The notes beneath the pieces were generated by a model. That model ran no database searches. It was not told the origin of the DNA and was given only the letters and a program-made list of their open reading frames with translations. DNA of 62,091 nucleotides, taken from the NCBI GenBank assembly GCA_013215145.1, contig JABSRP010000044.1, positions 1 through 62,091 on the forward strand, in the 5' to 3' direction. The translations under genes were made by a program, and so were the position numbers. Below, in pieces: positions 24,398 through 32,425 of this stretch. Within the stretch, counting starts at the first letter, position 1, and every line of letters begins with the position of its first letter. The DNA comes from Pseudobacteriovorax sp. (GTDB lineage Bacteria; Bdellovibrionota_B; Oligoflexia; Oligoflexales; Oligoflexaceae).

Positions 24398-25756
24398 GTG
24401 GTAATAAGAGCCTTCCAATGGATTACAATGCGCTCGCTAGAGGACTTAGCAACCCACATGACAAATCGAAATCAACCGAAGGCCAATATATTTCGCAGCA
24501 AACGCTGGGAGCAAGACCATAGTAGACATAAGCCTTCGAAAAAACGAGGAAAAGAACCAACACAACAGAACCTTGATTGTAAGATAGCCAAAACATGTGG
24601 GGCCTGTCGATACATCAATAGCGACTATAAAAATAGTGTGACTGAAAAATACCAGGCCGGACTGGAGCTTTTAAAATCCGAAGACCTGCTCCAGCACGCC
24701 CATCTTTCCGAGCCAATAGCCTCACCGAAAACGCTTGCTTATCGCTGTCATGCAAAGCTTGCCGTTCGACTTAATAAGGCTATGAGACCAGGCACCGAAG
24801 GTCAGCGGTTTTCCATAGGGATGTTTCAGCGAGAGTCGCACAAAGTTATCGATATTTCCTATTGTCCTTTACACAAGCCTAGTATCAATCGGTTTATCAA
24901 AGACCTGAAGCCTGCACTAGAAGATAGCGGGCTAGAACCCTATGATGAAGAAAATCATACGGGCGATTTAAGATACCTAGCCATTCGCGCTGCTCACCTC
25001 ACAGATCAGATCATGGTCACCTTTGTTTGCAATAACGAAGAAAAAAAACAGGAACTCAAGACCATGCTTCTCAAGCTGAGGAGCCAGGGGCACGCAATTA
25101 GCTCAGCTCACTTAAACCTCAATAGTGAGCGGACCAATCGTATCTTTGGATCCACTTCGAAGCGGCTATTGGGAGCCGATCGATTGCGAGAGCAGGTTTG
25201 CGATCTTAGTTTTGAGATTGGACCCAGTAGCTTTTTTCAGGTCAACCCTTGGTTGGCTGAGCTAATCTATCGTCGCGTCGAACAGTTGGCGGCTCAGGAT
25301 ACTGGCCATTCAGTAGCATGGGACCTCTACTGTGGCACGGGGCAAATTTCGATGCTTTTGGCCAACAATGGCTATCGCACCATAGGTGTTGAAGAAAACC
25401 CTCAAGCCACCCGAGATGCTCAAAAAAACGTCGTCCGCAACCAGCTGGAAAACCCGCCTCAGTTCGTAGCAGGGCGGGTCGAAAGCTTTACGTCTAGCTT
25501 TCCAAGTTGGGCTAGCCAACCGAATATTATCGTCGTCAACCCTTCCCGTAAGGGTCTTTCTGAAGACGTAAGAGAGTTTTTAAAGAGCACCATGTCGCAA
25601 TCAAACTCTCGTTTGATCTATGTATCTTGCGAGATAAGCACCCTTACGAGAGACCTTACTGACTTATGTCAAATTGGGAAAAAGGTCCGGCAAGTAGAAG
25701 CCTTTGACATGTTCCCATTCACTGAAAAGATGGAATGGCTCGCCGTAATTGACTAA
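24398..25756 (+). CDS. 23S rRNA (uracil-5-)-methyltransferase of the RlmC/RlmD family
   Basis: Up to 452 residues. The N-terminal ~40 residues are basic and vary with the start chosen; GTG 24398, ATG 24428 and ATG 24458 are candidates. The [4Fe-4S] ligands are the pattern CKIAKTCGAC plus the Cys in ISYCPLHK. The SAM site is WDLYCGTGQISML, followed by GVEENPQA and the motif VNPSRKGLS. The catalytic nucleophile lies in IYVSCEISTLTRDL. The C-terminal FDMFPFTEKMEWLAVI is typical. No TRAM domain is seen, as in RlmC. The enzyme makes 5-methyluridine in rRNA (or tRNA in TrmA relatives). The exact target position cannot be told from sequence. Confidence 0.85.
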   Translation: MVIRAFQWITMRSLEDLATHMTNRNQPKANIFRSKRWEQDHSRHKPSKKRGKEPTQQNLDCKIAKTCGACRYINSDYKNSVTEKYQAGLELLKSEDLLQHAHLSEPIASPKTLAYRCHAKLAVRLNKAMRPGTEGQRFSIGMFQRESHKVIDISYCPLHKPSINRFIKDLKPALEDSGLEPYDEENHTGDLRYLAIRAAHLTDQIMVTFVCNNEEKKQELKTMLLKLRSQGHAISSAHLNLNSERTNRIFGSTSKRLLGADRLREQVCDLSFEIGPSSFFQVNPWLAELIYRRVEQLAAQDTGHSVAWDLYCGTGQISMLLANNGYRTIGVEENPQATRDAQKNVVRNQLENPPQFVAGRVESFTSSFPSWASQPNIIVVNPSRKGLSEDVREFLKSTMSQSNSRLIYVSCEISTLTRDLTDLCQIGKKVRQVEAFDMFPFTEKMEWLAVID

Positions 25757-25902
25757 TTGATTTGCAGGGATTAAAAAGCTAGGCCTTGACTGCTCTGCAG
25801 GCCGACTGTACGGTCGTGCTGATTAAACAATCTATCGCAAAAAAAGCTGCAAGAGTACCTGCAGAGGGGGCTTCTGATAACTGCGCTTCGAGGAGTGATA
25901 CT

Positions 25903-26751
25903 ATGGAACAACAGCAAGGCGGCAATCAATTTGTAGAACCAGGCAAAAAGACTCTTACTTACGACAAGTATCTAAAAATACATGAATTACTAAGCTTACA
26001 AGAAGAGCTCTCCGATCCAAAAGAGCACGATGAAACTCTATTTATTATTATTCATCAAGTCTATGAATTATGGTTCAAACAAATCTTGCACGAGACCTTG
26101 AGGTGCCAATCCCTTCTCGACGCAGACGTTTTGCTTCCAGCGCTTCGCTCTATGAGACGCATCGATGCGATACAGAAAGTCCTCATTAAGCAAATTGATG
26201 TCCTTGAGACCATGGCGCCTGACGAGTTTAACCGCTTTCGCAGCCATCTCAACCCAGCCAGCGGATTTCAATCTCATCAGTTTCGCGTATTAGAATATAA
26301 ACTAGGGCTTAAGAATCGCTCCTACTTCAAATACTACAAGCATGAGCCCGCCACTATTGCCAAGTTAGAGGAAGTCATTCATGAGCCTTCACTTTACGAT
26401 AGTTTTCTGCGATTTTTAGCGAGAAAAGGCTTTAATACCCTTACTAAACTGTCGGAAAAACCCGCTGATCATCCTCACTCTTATGACGAGGAAGTCACGC
26501 AAATTTTTGCTAGTATTTATCAAGACCATCTACAGCAGCATGATCTTTATTCTTTTTTAGAGGCTCTGACCGATCTCGATGAACAGTTTATTCTTTGGCG
26601 CTATCGGCACATGCTCATGGTGGAAAGAATGATCGGTTCCCTTAGTGGAACAGGGGGCTCTTTGGGGGCAAAATATCTTGCTACCACTCTCGAAAAAAGG
26701 CTATTCCCAGAGCTTTGGGCTGCCCGCAACACCATAGGAACCCGCACATGA
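25903..26751 (+). CDS. kynA: Tryptophan 2,3-dioxygenase
   Basis: 282 residues from the ATG at 25903, set by AGGAG seven bases upstream; the open frame extends 39 codons further without a site. Family motifs are present: LTYDKYLKIHELLSLQ, HQVYELWFKQ (active-site region), FQSHQFRVLEYKLG, the heme-ligand helix WRYRHMLMVERMIG and GTGGSLGAKYL. The enzyme is a heme protein that opens the indole ring of tryptophan to N-formylkynurenine, the first kynurenine-pathway step, in the cytosol. Its stop overlaps the next gene's ATG (ATGA). No kynurenine formamidase, kynureninase or 3-hydroxyanthranilate gene is nearby, and its partners are lysine-pathway genes, which is unusual. Confidence 0.95.
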   Translation: MEQQQGGNQFVEPGKKTLTYDKYLKIHELLSLQEELSDPKEHDETLFIIIHQVYELWFKQILHETLRCQSLLDADVLLPALRSMRRIDAIQKVLIKQIDVLETMAPDEFNRFRSHLNPASGFQSHQFRVLEYKLGLKNRSYFKYYKHEPATIAKLEEVIHEPSLYDSFLRFLARKGFNTLTKLSEKPADHPHSYDEEVTQIFASIYQDHLQQHDLYSFLEALTDLDEQFILWRYRHMLMVERMIGSLSGTGGSLGAKYLATTLEKRLFPELWAARNTIGTRT

Positions 26752-27944
26752 CCTGGAATGATATCACACGAAACCTTCCCGCCTACCCCATGGAAGAGCT
26801 TGCCCGTATTCGCAGCGATCTTCTGGCAAAAGGGATGACGGTCTATGATTTTGGAACTGGCGACCCTCAGATCCCTACCTGGCAACCAATTAAGGACTCT
26901 TTATCAGCGGCTATTCCAGAGGTGAGCCAATACCCTTCCATTAGGGGCACAGCCGAAATAAGGGAAGCCATTTGGGGGTATCTAAAACGGCATTATCAGC
27001 TTACCCCCGAAGATGGCCTGGATATACTAACCAGCAACGGTAGCAAAGAGGCAGTCTTTCATACCGCACTTTGCGCTATGGGAAGGAAGGGTAAAAAAAC
27101 TATTGCCTATCCAAACCCAGGGTATCCTGTCTACCGCAGCTCTATTTTGTTCGCACAGGGGCGGCCCTATCCCATAGAGCTCGAGCAAAAGGATCATTAT
27201 CTCATCAAACCTTGGGAGATGCCGAAAGACATTCAATCCGACTGCGCAGCACTGTGGATCAACTATCCTCACAACCCAACGGGAGCCACAGTCACCAAAG
27301 AGAATCTCGAAAAGATCATCAACTGGTGCCAAGAAAAAGACGTCCTGCTACTATCTGACGACTGCTATGCCGACATTTACCATAGTTCTTGGGATAGCAA
27401 AGGCCTTAGGCCCGAACACCCACTTAGCATCTCGACCAAGAATTGCTTGTCGTTTATGAGCTTATCCAAACGATCAGGGCTTACCGGCTATCGCACGGGC
27501 TTTATCGTTGGAGATGCCGACTTGATGAAAGGCCTGGCTCGTGCTCGTGCCAACTTTGGCGTAGGAACACCCACGCAAACACAGAAGGCAGCCGCGACTG
27601 CTTGGCATGACGAAACCCATGTTGCTGCAAGGCGTCAGCAGTTTTCAGAGCGCATTGACCTTGCCTACCGCTATCTGAATGAACTCGATTTGATTGCAGA
27701 CAAGCCGCAGGCGGGATTTTATCTATGGTGCCGATTGCCAGCGGGCGACGATGATGTCAATTTCTGCCTAGATTTGGCAAAACAGGGAGTTATCGCCAGC
27801 CCATCGCAGTGGTTGAGCGAAGGCATCAAGGGTTACGTGCGATTTGCATTAGTGCCAACCCTGCCTAATACGGAAAAAGCTATGCAAATTCTGCAAAAAT
27901 TTGTTAATGCCAGATACCCAACCAAAGGAGACAAAACATCATGA
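26748..27944 (+). CDS. dapC: N-succinyldiaminopimelate aminotransferase-like PLP enzyme
   Basis: 398 residues from ATG 26748. A class I/II aminotransferase: GDPQIPTW (substrate loop), YPSIRGTAEIREAI, TSNGSKEAVF (PLP phosphate loop), NYPHNPTGA (PLP ring Asn), SDDCYADIY (pyridine Asp) and SLSKRSGLTGYRTGF with the Schiff-base Lys. The specific assignment rests on the neighbour: dapD follows with a 4-nt overlap, and succinyl-blocked DAP synthesis needs exactly this transaminase. Sequence alone would also allow LL-DAP aminotransferase or aspartate aminotransferase. The gene is translationally coupled to kynA upstream and dapD downstream. Confidence 0.8.
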   Translation: MTWNDITRNLPAYPMEELARIRSDLLAKGMTVYDFGTGDPQIPTWQPIKDSLSAAIPEVSQYPSIRGTAEIREAIWGYLKRHYQLTPEDGLDILTSNGSKEAVFHTALCAMGRKGKKTIAYPNPGYPVYRSSILFAQGRPYPIELEQKDHYLIKPWEMPKDIQSDCAALWINYPHNPTGATVTKENLEKIINWCQEKDVLLLSDDCYADIYHSSWDSKGLRPEHPLSISTKNCLSFMSLSKRSGLTGYRTGFIVGDADLMKGLARARANFGVGTPTQTQKAAATAWHDETHVAARRQQFSERIDLAYRYLNELDLIADKPQAGFYLWCRLPAGDDDVNFCLDLAKQGVIASPSQWLSEGIKGYVRFALVPTLPNTEKAMQILQKFVNARYPTKGDKTS

Positions 27945-28771
27945 ATGTAAACGAAATCAAAGAGATTATTGAATCAACGGACAAAGATTTGGCAGCTGGC
28001 AACACAGACACTCTGGCCAGCGCCGCTCCGGCGATTGAGGCTGCCATCGAACTCTTGGATAAAGGTGAGATTCGTGTTGCAAGTAAAGAAGGGGACACAT
28101 GGGTCACTCATGCCTGGATCAAGAAGGCGATTCTTATGTACTTCCGCATTGCCGAAATGGAAAAGACTGATGTCGGTCCATTTACCTACTATGACAAGAT
28201 CCCTTTGAAACGGAACTACGATGAGCTTGCCGTAAGAGCCGTTCCTCCAGCAACTGCACGCTACGGTAGCTACATGGAAAAAGGCGTGGTACTGATGCCT
28301 TCTTACGTAAATATAGGCGCATATGTTGGGGCAGGAACCATGGTAGATACCTGGGCCACCGTAGGATCTTGCGCTCAAATCGGTGCAAATGTTCACCTAT
28401 CCGGTGGCGTCGGCATTGGAGGAGTCCTTGAGCCAGCTGGAGCCACACCAGTGGTCGTCGGAGATGGCGCTTTTGTAGGATCGCGGGCTATAATAGTAGA
28501 GGGTGTCGAAATTGGTGATGAAGCAGTCATCGCAGCAAATGTGACGTTAACCTCATCAACGCCAATCATCGATATCCGCGGTGACAATTTGATTGAGACG
28601 AAGGGTAAAATTCCAGCCAGAGCCGTGGTTGTTCCGGGAACCAAGGAAAAAGACGTCAAAGGTGGGAAGATTTACACATCCTGCGCCTACATCATTGGCG
28701 AACGTAAAGCGTCCACCAATCTGAAAACGTCATTGAACGATGTGCTGAGAGAGTTTGCTTTGTCTGTCTAA
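27941..28771 (+). CDS. dapD: 2,3,4,5-tetrahydropyridine-2,6-dicarboxylate N-succinyltransferase
   Basis: 276 residues, the usual family length. AAGGAG lies ten bases before the ATG. The N-terminal helical domain leads to a left-handed beta-helix of hexapeptides (VNIGAYVGAGTMVDTWATVG, then GANVHLSGGVGIGGVLEPAG and GDGAFVGSRAIIVEGVEIGD). PPATARYGSYMEKGVVLMPS is a DapD signature. The enzyme transfers succinate from succinyl-CoA to tetrahydrodipicolinate in the diaminopimelate/lysine pathway, which also feeds peptidoglycan. With dapC upstream it shows that this organism uses the succinylase branch. Confidence 0.95.
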   Translation: MNVNEIKEIIESTDKDLAAGNTDTLASAAPAIEAAIELLDKGEIRVASKEGDTWVTHAWIKKAILMYFRIAEMEKTDVGPFTYYDKIPLKRNYDELAVRAVPPATARYGSYMEKGVVLMPSYVNIGAYVGAGTMVDTWATVGSCAQIGANVHLSGGVGIGGVLEPAGATPVVVGDGAFVGSRAIIVEGVEIGDEAVIAANVTLTSSTPIIDIRGDNLIETKGKIPARAVVVPGTKEKDVKGGKIYTSCAYIIGERKASTNLKTSLNDVLREFALSV

Positions 28772-28792
28772 TTTATTGGAGTCAAAAAACCT

Positions 28793-29107
28793 ATGCCCCG
28801 TATCACGTTTCTACCATCAAATGTTGTTGCAGAAGTTGACGAAGGCACAAAGGTTTTAGTGGCTGCAAGAAAGGCAAAGGTTCCCATCGAGTTTGGCTGT
28901 GCATCCTGCCGATGCGGAACCTGTGGCATCGAGGTCTCTGGACGATTAAAGGCCCCCAAGGCCAACGAAATCGAACTACTCGAAAAAATGAGTCTTTCCA
29001 CATCAGGCAATATTCGGCTAGCCTGCCAAACTAGGATTGGCTCTGAAGACATCACAGTCGATATTGGATTCCAGGGCAAATACAACCCTGACACAGGCAT
29101 GGACTAA
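28793..29107 (+). CDS. Plant-type [2Fe-2S] ferredoxin
   Basis: 104 residues. The cluster ligands fit C-x4-C-x2-C in FGCASCRCGTCGIEV plus a distal Cys in IRLACQTRI. An additional Cys lies inside the first loop. Spacing to the fourth Cys is as in adrenodoxin/plant-type folds. GGAG precedes the ATG by eleven bases, and the gene follows dapD by 21 nt. It probably delivers electrons to an oxygenase or reductase. Proximity to the heme enzyme KynA is noted, but KynA needs no external ferredoxin for turnover. Confidence 0.85.
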   Translation: MPRITFLPSNVVAEVDEGTKVLVAARKAKVPIEFGCASCRCGTCGIEVSGRLKAPKANEIELLEKMSLSTSGNIRLACQTRIGSEDITVDIGFQGKYNPDTGMD

Positions 29108-29112
29108 CATCA

Positions 29113-29132
29113 GCTCAACGACAAAATTGAGC
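29113..29132. terminator. Hairpin between convergent ferredoxin and ksgA genes
   Basis: GCTCAA (29113-29118) and TTGAGC (29127-29132) form a 6-bp stem with an 8-nt loop in the 27-nt convergent gap. There is no T run, so it is a weak bidirectional candidate. Confidence 0.35.
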
Positions 29133-29134
29133 CA

Positions 29135-29953
29135 TCAACGATCAGCAAACAAAAACTTAGCAAGTTCGACAAACTCATCCGGTCGCAATGAATCTGGCCT
29201 GCGGTTGAGATCAACAGGGTAGTTATCCCCCAAGTCTTCACTTGTGAATTGGCTGATGGCGTTTTTAAGGATCTTCCTTCGCTGGGTGAACGCTGCCCTT
29301 GTCACGGTCTCCACTTGTTTTAGAAGTTTTTCCTCCAGCATAAGCCTTTTTGGCCTTAAAGAAACCAAAGCACTATCTACCTTCGGCACAGGCGTGAAGC
29401 AGCTACGATCAACTTTGCAATCGAGCTCGACGTTGGCTCGGAGCTGGGCAAACACACTGAGTGATCCATAGGATTTTGTTCCAGCCTTTCCAGCAAGGCG
29501 TGATGCGAACTCTAGTTGCGTCAAAAACTTGACGCCTTGAAGACGATTTAGCAAGGGTAGAGACCACATCAGGATCGGCGAGGAAATATTGTAAGGTATG
29601 TTGCCCACTACGGCAGAAGACTCGTGCGACTCGTCAATCCAGTCTTCCAGAGAAAATTTGAGCACATCCTGGTTAACCACTGTCAGCAGAGCGGCTTGGT
29701 TTTCTGGAAGAGTTTGCTTGTAATGATTTAAACGTTCAGCAAAGCGATCATCTTTTTCAATGGCGGTCACGTGAAAGCCCGCCGATAACAAGGCTCTTGT
29801 GAGGATACCATCTCCAGGACCGATTTCGATCGTCCGCTTGACCTTCCATTCAGAAAGCGAATCCACCACCCTGCGAACAGGCCAGTCCGTATTGAGAAAG
29901 ACTTGACCCAAAGACTTTTTCTGTCGAATCCGATCGTGATTCCGCCGACCCAT
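29135..29953 (-). CDS. rsmA: 16S rRNA (adenine(1518)-N(6)/adenine(1519)-N(6))-dimethyltransferase
   Basis: 272 residues from ATG 29953, which has GGGGGAG upstream; a TTG six codons earlier is less likely. Motifs: KKSLGQVFLN at the N-terminus, SAM motif I EIGPGDGILT, motif II IEKDDRFAERL, and the catalytic VVGNIPYNISSPI (NIPY motif). The C-terminal helical domain contains FTQRRKILKNAI. The enzyme (KsgA) dimethylates two adjacent adenines in helix 45 of 16S rRNA late in 30S assembly. It follows tsaD by 26 nt on the same strand. Confidence 0.95.
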   Translation of the reverse strand: MGRRNHDRIRQKKSLGQVFLNTDWPVRRVVDSLSEWKVKRTIEIGPGDGILTRALLSAGFHVTAIEKDDRFAERLNHYKQTLPENQAALLTVVNQDVLKFSLEDWIDESHESSAVVGNIPYNISSPILMWSLPLLNRLQGVKFLTQLEFASRLAGKAGTKSYGSLSVFAQLRANVELDCKVDRSCFTPVPKVDSALVSLRPKRLMLEEKLLKQVETVTRAAFTQRRKILKNAISQFTSEDLGDNYPVDLNRRPDSLRPDEFVELAKFLFADR

Positions 29954-29979
29954 GAGACCTATCTCCCCCAACCGCGAGT

Positions 29980-30999
29980 TTAAGAAAAATCGTACCTTGA
30001 AAAGGCGTCCCAGTCATAATCAAAAAACTGAGATCCGTTTTCTTGGTCACAACTATATTGGTGAAAACCCAGCGCTGCGATCATTGCGGCATTATCCGAG
30101 CAGAATCGCAGATGAGGAAATTGAACCGGAATCGAGCAACTTTCTGTGAGACGCTCTTTAAATCGCAAATTTGCCGCCACACCACCAGCAATCAGTATCG
30201 ATTTCACAGGATAGCGGCTACTGGCAGCATCAATCTTCCGCACAAGCTGTCCAAGAGCTTCTTCCTGGAAAGCATAACACAAGTCGGCTTGTTGTTGCTC
30301 GTCTAATCCATCAGGGGCTTTGCGAAGGATGTTATAAATATGAGTTTTTAAACCTGAGTAACTAAACTGGAGACGAGCTTTTTCTTCCACCATCCGCGGC
30401 ATAGGATAGGCCCCTGGACGGCCTGATCGCGCCATCTTTTCTACAATTGGTCCACCCGGGTAGCCTAGCTGCAAAAGCTTTGCGACCTTATCGAAGCTCT
30501 CACCACAAGCGTCATCAATACTATGACCCACCAACTGAAAATTGGTAGGAGCGTTCATCAAATAAAGATTGGTATGCCCTCCAGAAACCACCAGTGCTAA
30601 GGCAGGGTACTGTGGCTCCTCACCTTCATCGAGACCCAGTAGAGCTCCGTGCACGTGGGCATGAACGTGATTCACGGGAATCAGTGGTTTAGCCGAACCC
30701 ATGGCAAGCCCCTTAGCATAAGTGATACCCACAAGAAGAGCGCCGATGAGACCAGGGCCTTGGGTGACAGCTATACCGTCGATATCATCGAGGCTATTAT
30801 CACTAGACTTTAGGGTTTCCTTAACAATGCCGTCGATGACCTTTAGGTGCTCACGGGCGGCTACCTCGGGCACCACACCCCCAAACACCTTGTGGGTTTC
30901 AATCTGAGAATACACTTCGCTGGCCAAAACGTTTCGACCATTTTCGACAACAGCTGCAGCGGTTTCATCGCAGCTTGATTCAATCGCTAATATTTTCAT
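29980..30999 (-). CDS. tsaD: tRNA N6-adenosine threonylcarbamoyltransferase TsaD
   Basis: 339 residues, typical length. The N-terminus ILAIESSCDETAAAV and the metal-binding HVHAHVHGALLG (H-x3-H) are the ASKHA/Kae1 hallmarks, followed by VVSGGHTNLYLM, ACGESFDKVAKLL, YPGGP and LIAGGVAANLRF. Together with TsaB, TsaE and TsaC it installs threonylcarbamoyl on A37 of ANN-reading tRNAs. The Sua5-like gene at 52829 could encode the TsaC partner. The ribosome binding site is weak. The next upstream gene is 71 nt away. Confidence 0.95.
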   Translation of the reverse strand: MKILAIESSCDETAAAVVENGRNVLASEVYSQIETHKVFGGVVPEVAAREHLKVIDGIVKETLKSSDNSLDDIDGIAVTQGPGLIGALLVGITYAKGLAMGSAKPLIPVNHVHAHVHGALLGLDEGEEPQYPALALVVSGGHTNLYLMNAPTNFQLVGHSIDDACGESFDKVAKLLQLGYPGGPIVEKMARSGRPGAYPMPRMVEEKARLQFSYSGLKTHIYNILRKAPDGLDEQQQADLCYAFQEEALGQLVRKIDAASSRYPVKSILIAGGVAANLRFKERLTESCSIPVQFPHLRFCSDNAAMIAALGFHQYSCDQENGSQFFDYDWDAFSRYDFS

Positions 31000-31070
31000 G
31001 TCACTACTTTTTTTAGCTTGCTTGTTACCTTTGAGGTTTGGGCTTTGGATGCGGCCAAAATCTTAGGATC

Positions 31071-31883
31071 TCAGAGTTTTTCTAGCCGCTCCTTTGCCAA
31101 ACGTGCCTCCTCACTCTTAGCATGTTTGGCAAGAAGTTCCTCATAATAAAGCCTGGCGGTTGCTTTGTCACCAAGATGACGAAAGCAGTCACCGAGTCGC
31201 AATTTGGCATGAGCCAAGTAGGATTTTGGGTTGAGGTCTAAATAGTCATTGAAGGCCAAAGCTGCTGGTCGCAGGCGGCCGAGCTTGTAAAGGCTTTCGG
31301 CATACATGTATTGGGCTTCATGCTTCGAATTACCCGAATTGCGCTTAATAATGGGCTTGGCATCTTCAACGACGTAGAGATACTGTTTTTTACCAAAAGA
31401 CTCCTGTAGACCTCGAAGGCTTTTCACTGGTTTTCTTTGCTTAGTAGAATTCGAAGCGCCACGCTTTTTCGACTTTCCAGCCTTTTTTATCGCTGCCATC
31501 ACGCTTTCCTGGTTCTTCTCAACCACTTCAAGCCGCTCGGCAATGGTTTGCAGCATGCTGGCGATGGAATCAGGGTTATCGGCACTTGTCCCTGGTAAGC
31601 GACCCGTGACCACCCCCACACGAAGGGTATCCACTTCTCCCTTGAGCCGTTGGATCTCGACATTTAGTCTTTCGATATTGGCATTGATGGAGGCAGTCTT
31701 GCGGCTAGAGTCGGTCGAAAGGCTCGAACCTGTAGTCGTTAAATCCTGTTGCATAGCTACGATCTGAGCCTGTAACCGAGCAATATCTTCCTTCATTTGA
31801 CGCTCCTCTTGGGGCGTCACGCAGCCTGTTAGCAAAACACCAAAAAGGACTATCAACCGGAAACTACTTCGACTCAATCCCAC
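31071..31883 (-). CDS. CpoB/YbgF-like lipoprotein with coiled coil and TPRs
   Basis: 270 residues starting at GTG 31883; AAAGGAGG lies within the last codons of the upstream gene. The lipoprotein signal ends LLTGC (lipobox, Cys near 21). A coiled coil (about 25-125) trimerizes in YbgF relatives. A basic linker (GKSKKRG) follows. Three TPR-like repeats occupy 150-270 (EAQYMYAESLYKLGRLRPAA, then AHAKLRLGDCFRHLGDKATA). CpoB couples the Tol-Pal machine to peptidoglycan synthesis (family knowledge). No tol or pal genes are adjacent, so the equivalence is by architecture. A second protein of the same plan is encoded at 38263. Confidence 0.75.
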   Translation of the reverse strand: MGLSRSSFRLIVLFGVLLTGCVTPQEERQMKEDIARLQAQIVAMQQDLTTTGSSLSTDSSRKTASINANIERLNVEIQRLKGEVDTLRVGVVTGRLPGTSADNPDSIASMLQTIAERLEVVEKNQESVMAAIKKAGKSKKRGASNSTKQRKPVKSLRGLQESFGKKQYLYVVEDAKPIIKRNSGNSKHEAQYMYAESLYKLGRLRPAALAFNDYLDLNPKSYLAHAKLRLGDCFRHLGDKATARLYYEELLAKHAKSEEARLAKERLEKL

Positions 31884-32338
31884 TACTTTCCTCCTTTACC
31901 TGCCACTTTGTGATATCTTTTGCGTAGTATCACAGATCTCCTGAAAATCATATTGGATTCATCTCGCCATAAATCATAGTACGAGCTATTGATAACACTG
32001 TTAAGGGTCAAAAGTTTCAGCCCTTCCTTCCATTTTAGGTCATCTTCTACATCTTCTCGATATTCTGCGAGGTTTTCTAGGAGAACAGGAATTTCGTCCT
32101 CATTTATGGTGGGATTAATTTGTTCATTATCATGGAAAGATTCTCCATCTTTGTTATGATGGGACGATGGGTCTGAAGAATCTTCCACGTCACTCGGATT
32201 TGGTTCATCTTGACCTTGGAGACTTTGCTGTTCTGGGGTAGAGTTCTCAGCTTCAGAGGATAGGTCGTTTTCAACGGGCTCCTGTGTTAAGGAATCGTCT
32301 GAAGGTTCGGGTGTATCTGAATTCGTGTCATCTGCCAT
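31883..32338 (-). CDS. Acidic Ser/Glu-rich protein of unknown function
   Basis: 151 residues from ATG 32338 (AGGTGATG upstream). Residues 1-100 are low-complexity and rich in D, E, S, P and N, likely disordered. Residues 100-151 form a conserved-looking module: LENLAEYREDVEDDLKWKEGL, then LLTLNSVINSSYYDLWRDESNMIFR and a basic end. Its stop TAG shares a base with the GTG of the lipoprotein gene (TAGTG). Its N-terminal composition mirrors that of the divergent helicase (also D/E/S-rich), perhaps by common origin or convergent need. No function assigned. Confidence 0.55.
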   Translation of the reverse strand: MADDTNSDTPEPSDDSLTQEPVENDLSSEAENSTPEQQSLQGQDEPNPSDVEDSSDPSSHHNKDGESFHDNEQINPTINEDEIPVLLENLAEYREDVEDDLKWKEGLKLLTLNSVINSSYYDLWRDESNMIFRRSVILRKRYHKVAGKGGK

Positions 32339-32425
32339 ACCATCACCTACTTTTTGGTAGATATATCGGCTATATGGCGACTTACTTAAGCACCTGAGAT
32401 CGAATGGAAACTGAAAATACACGAT

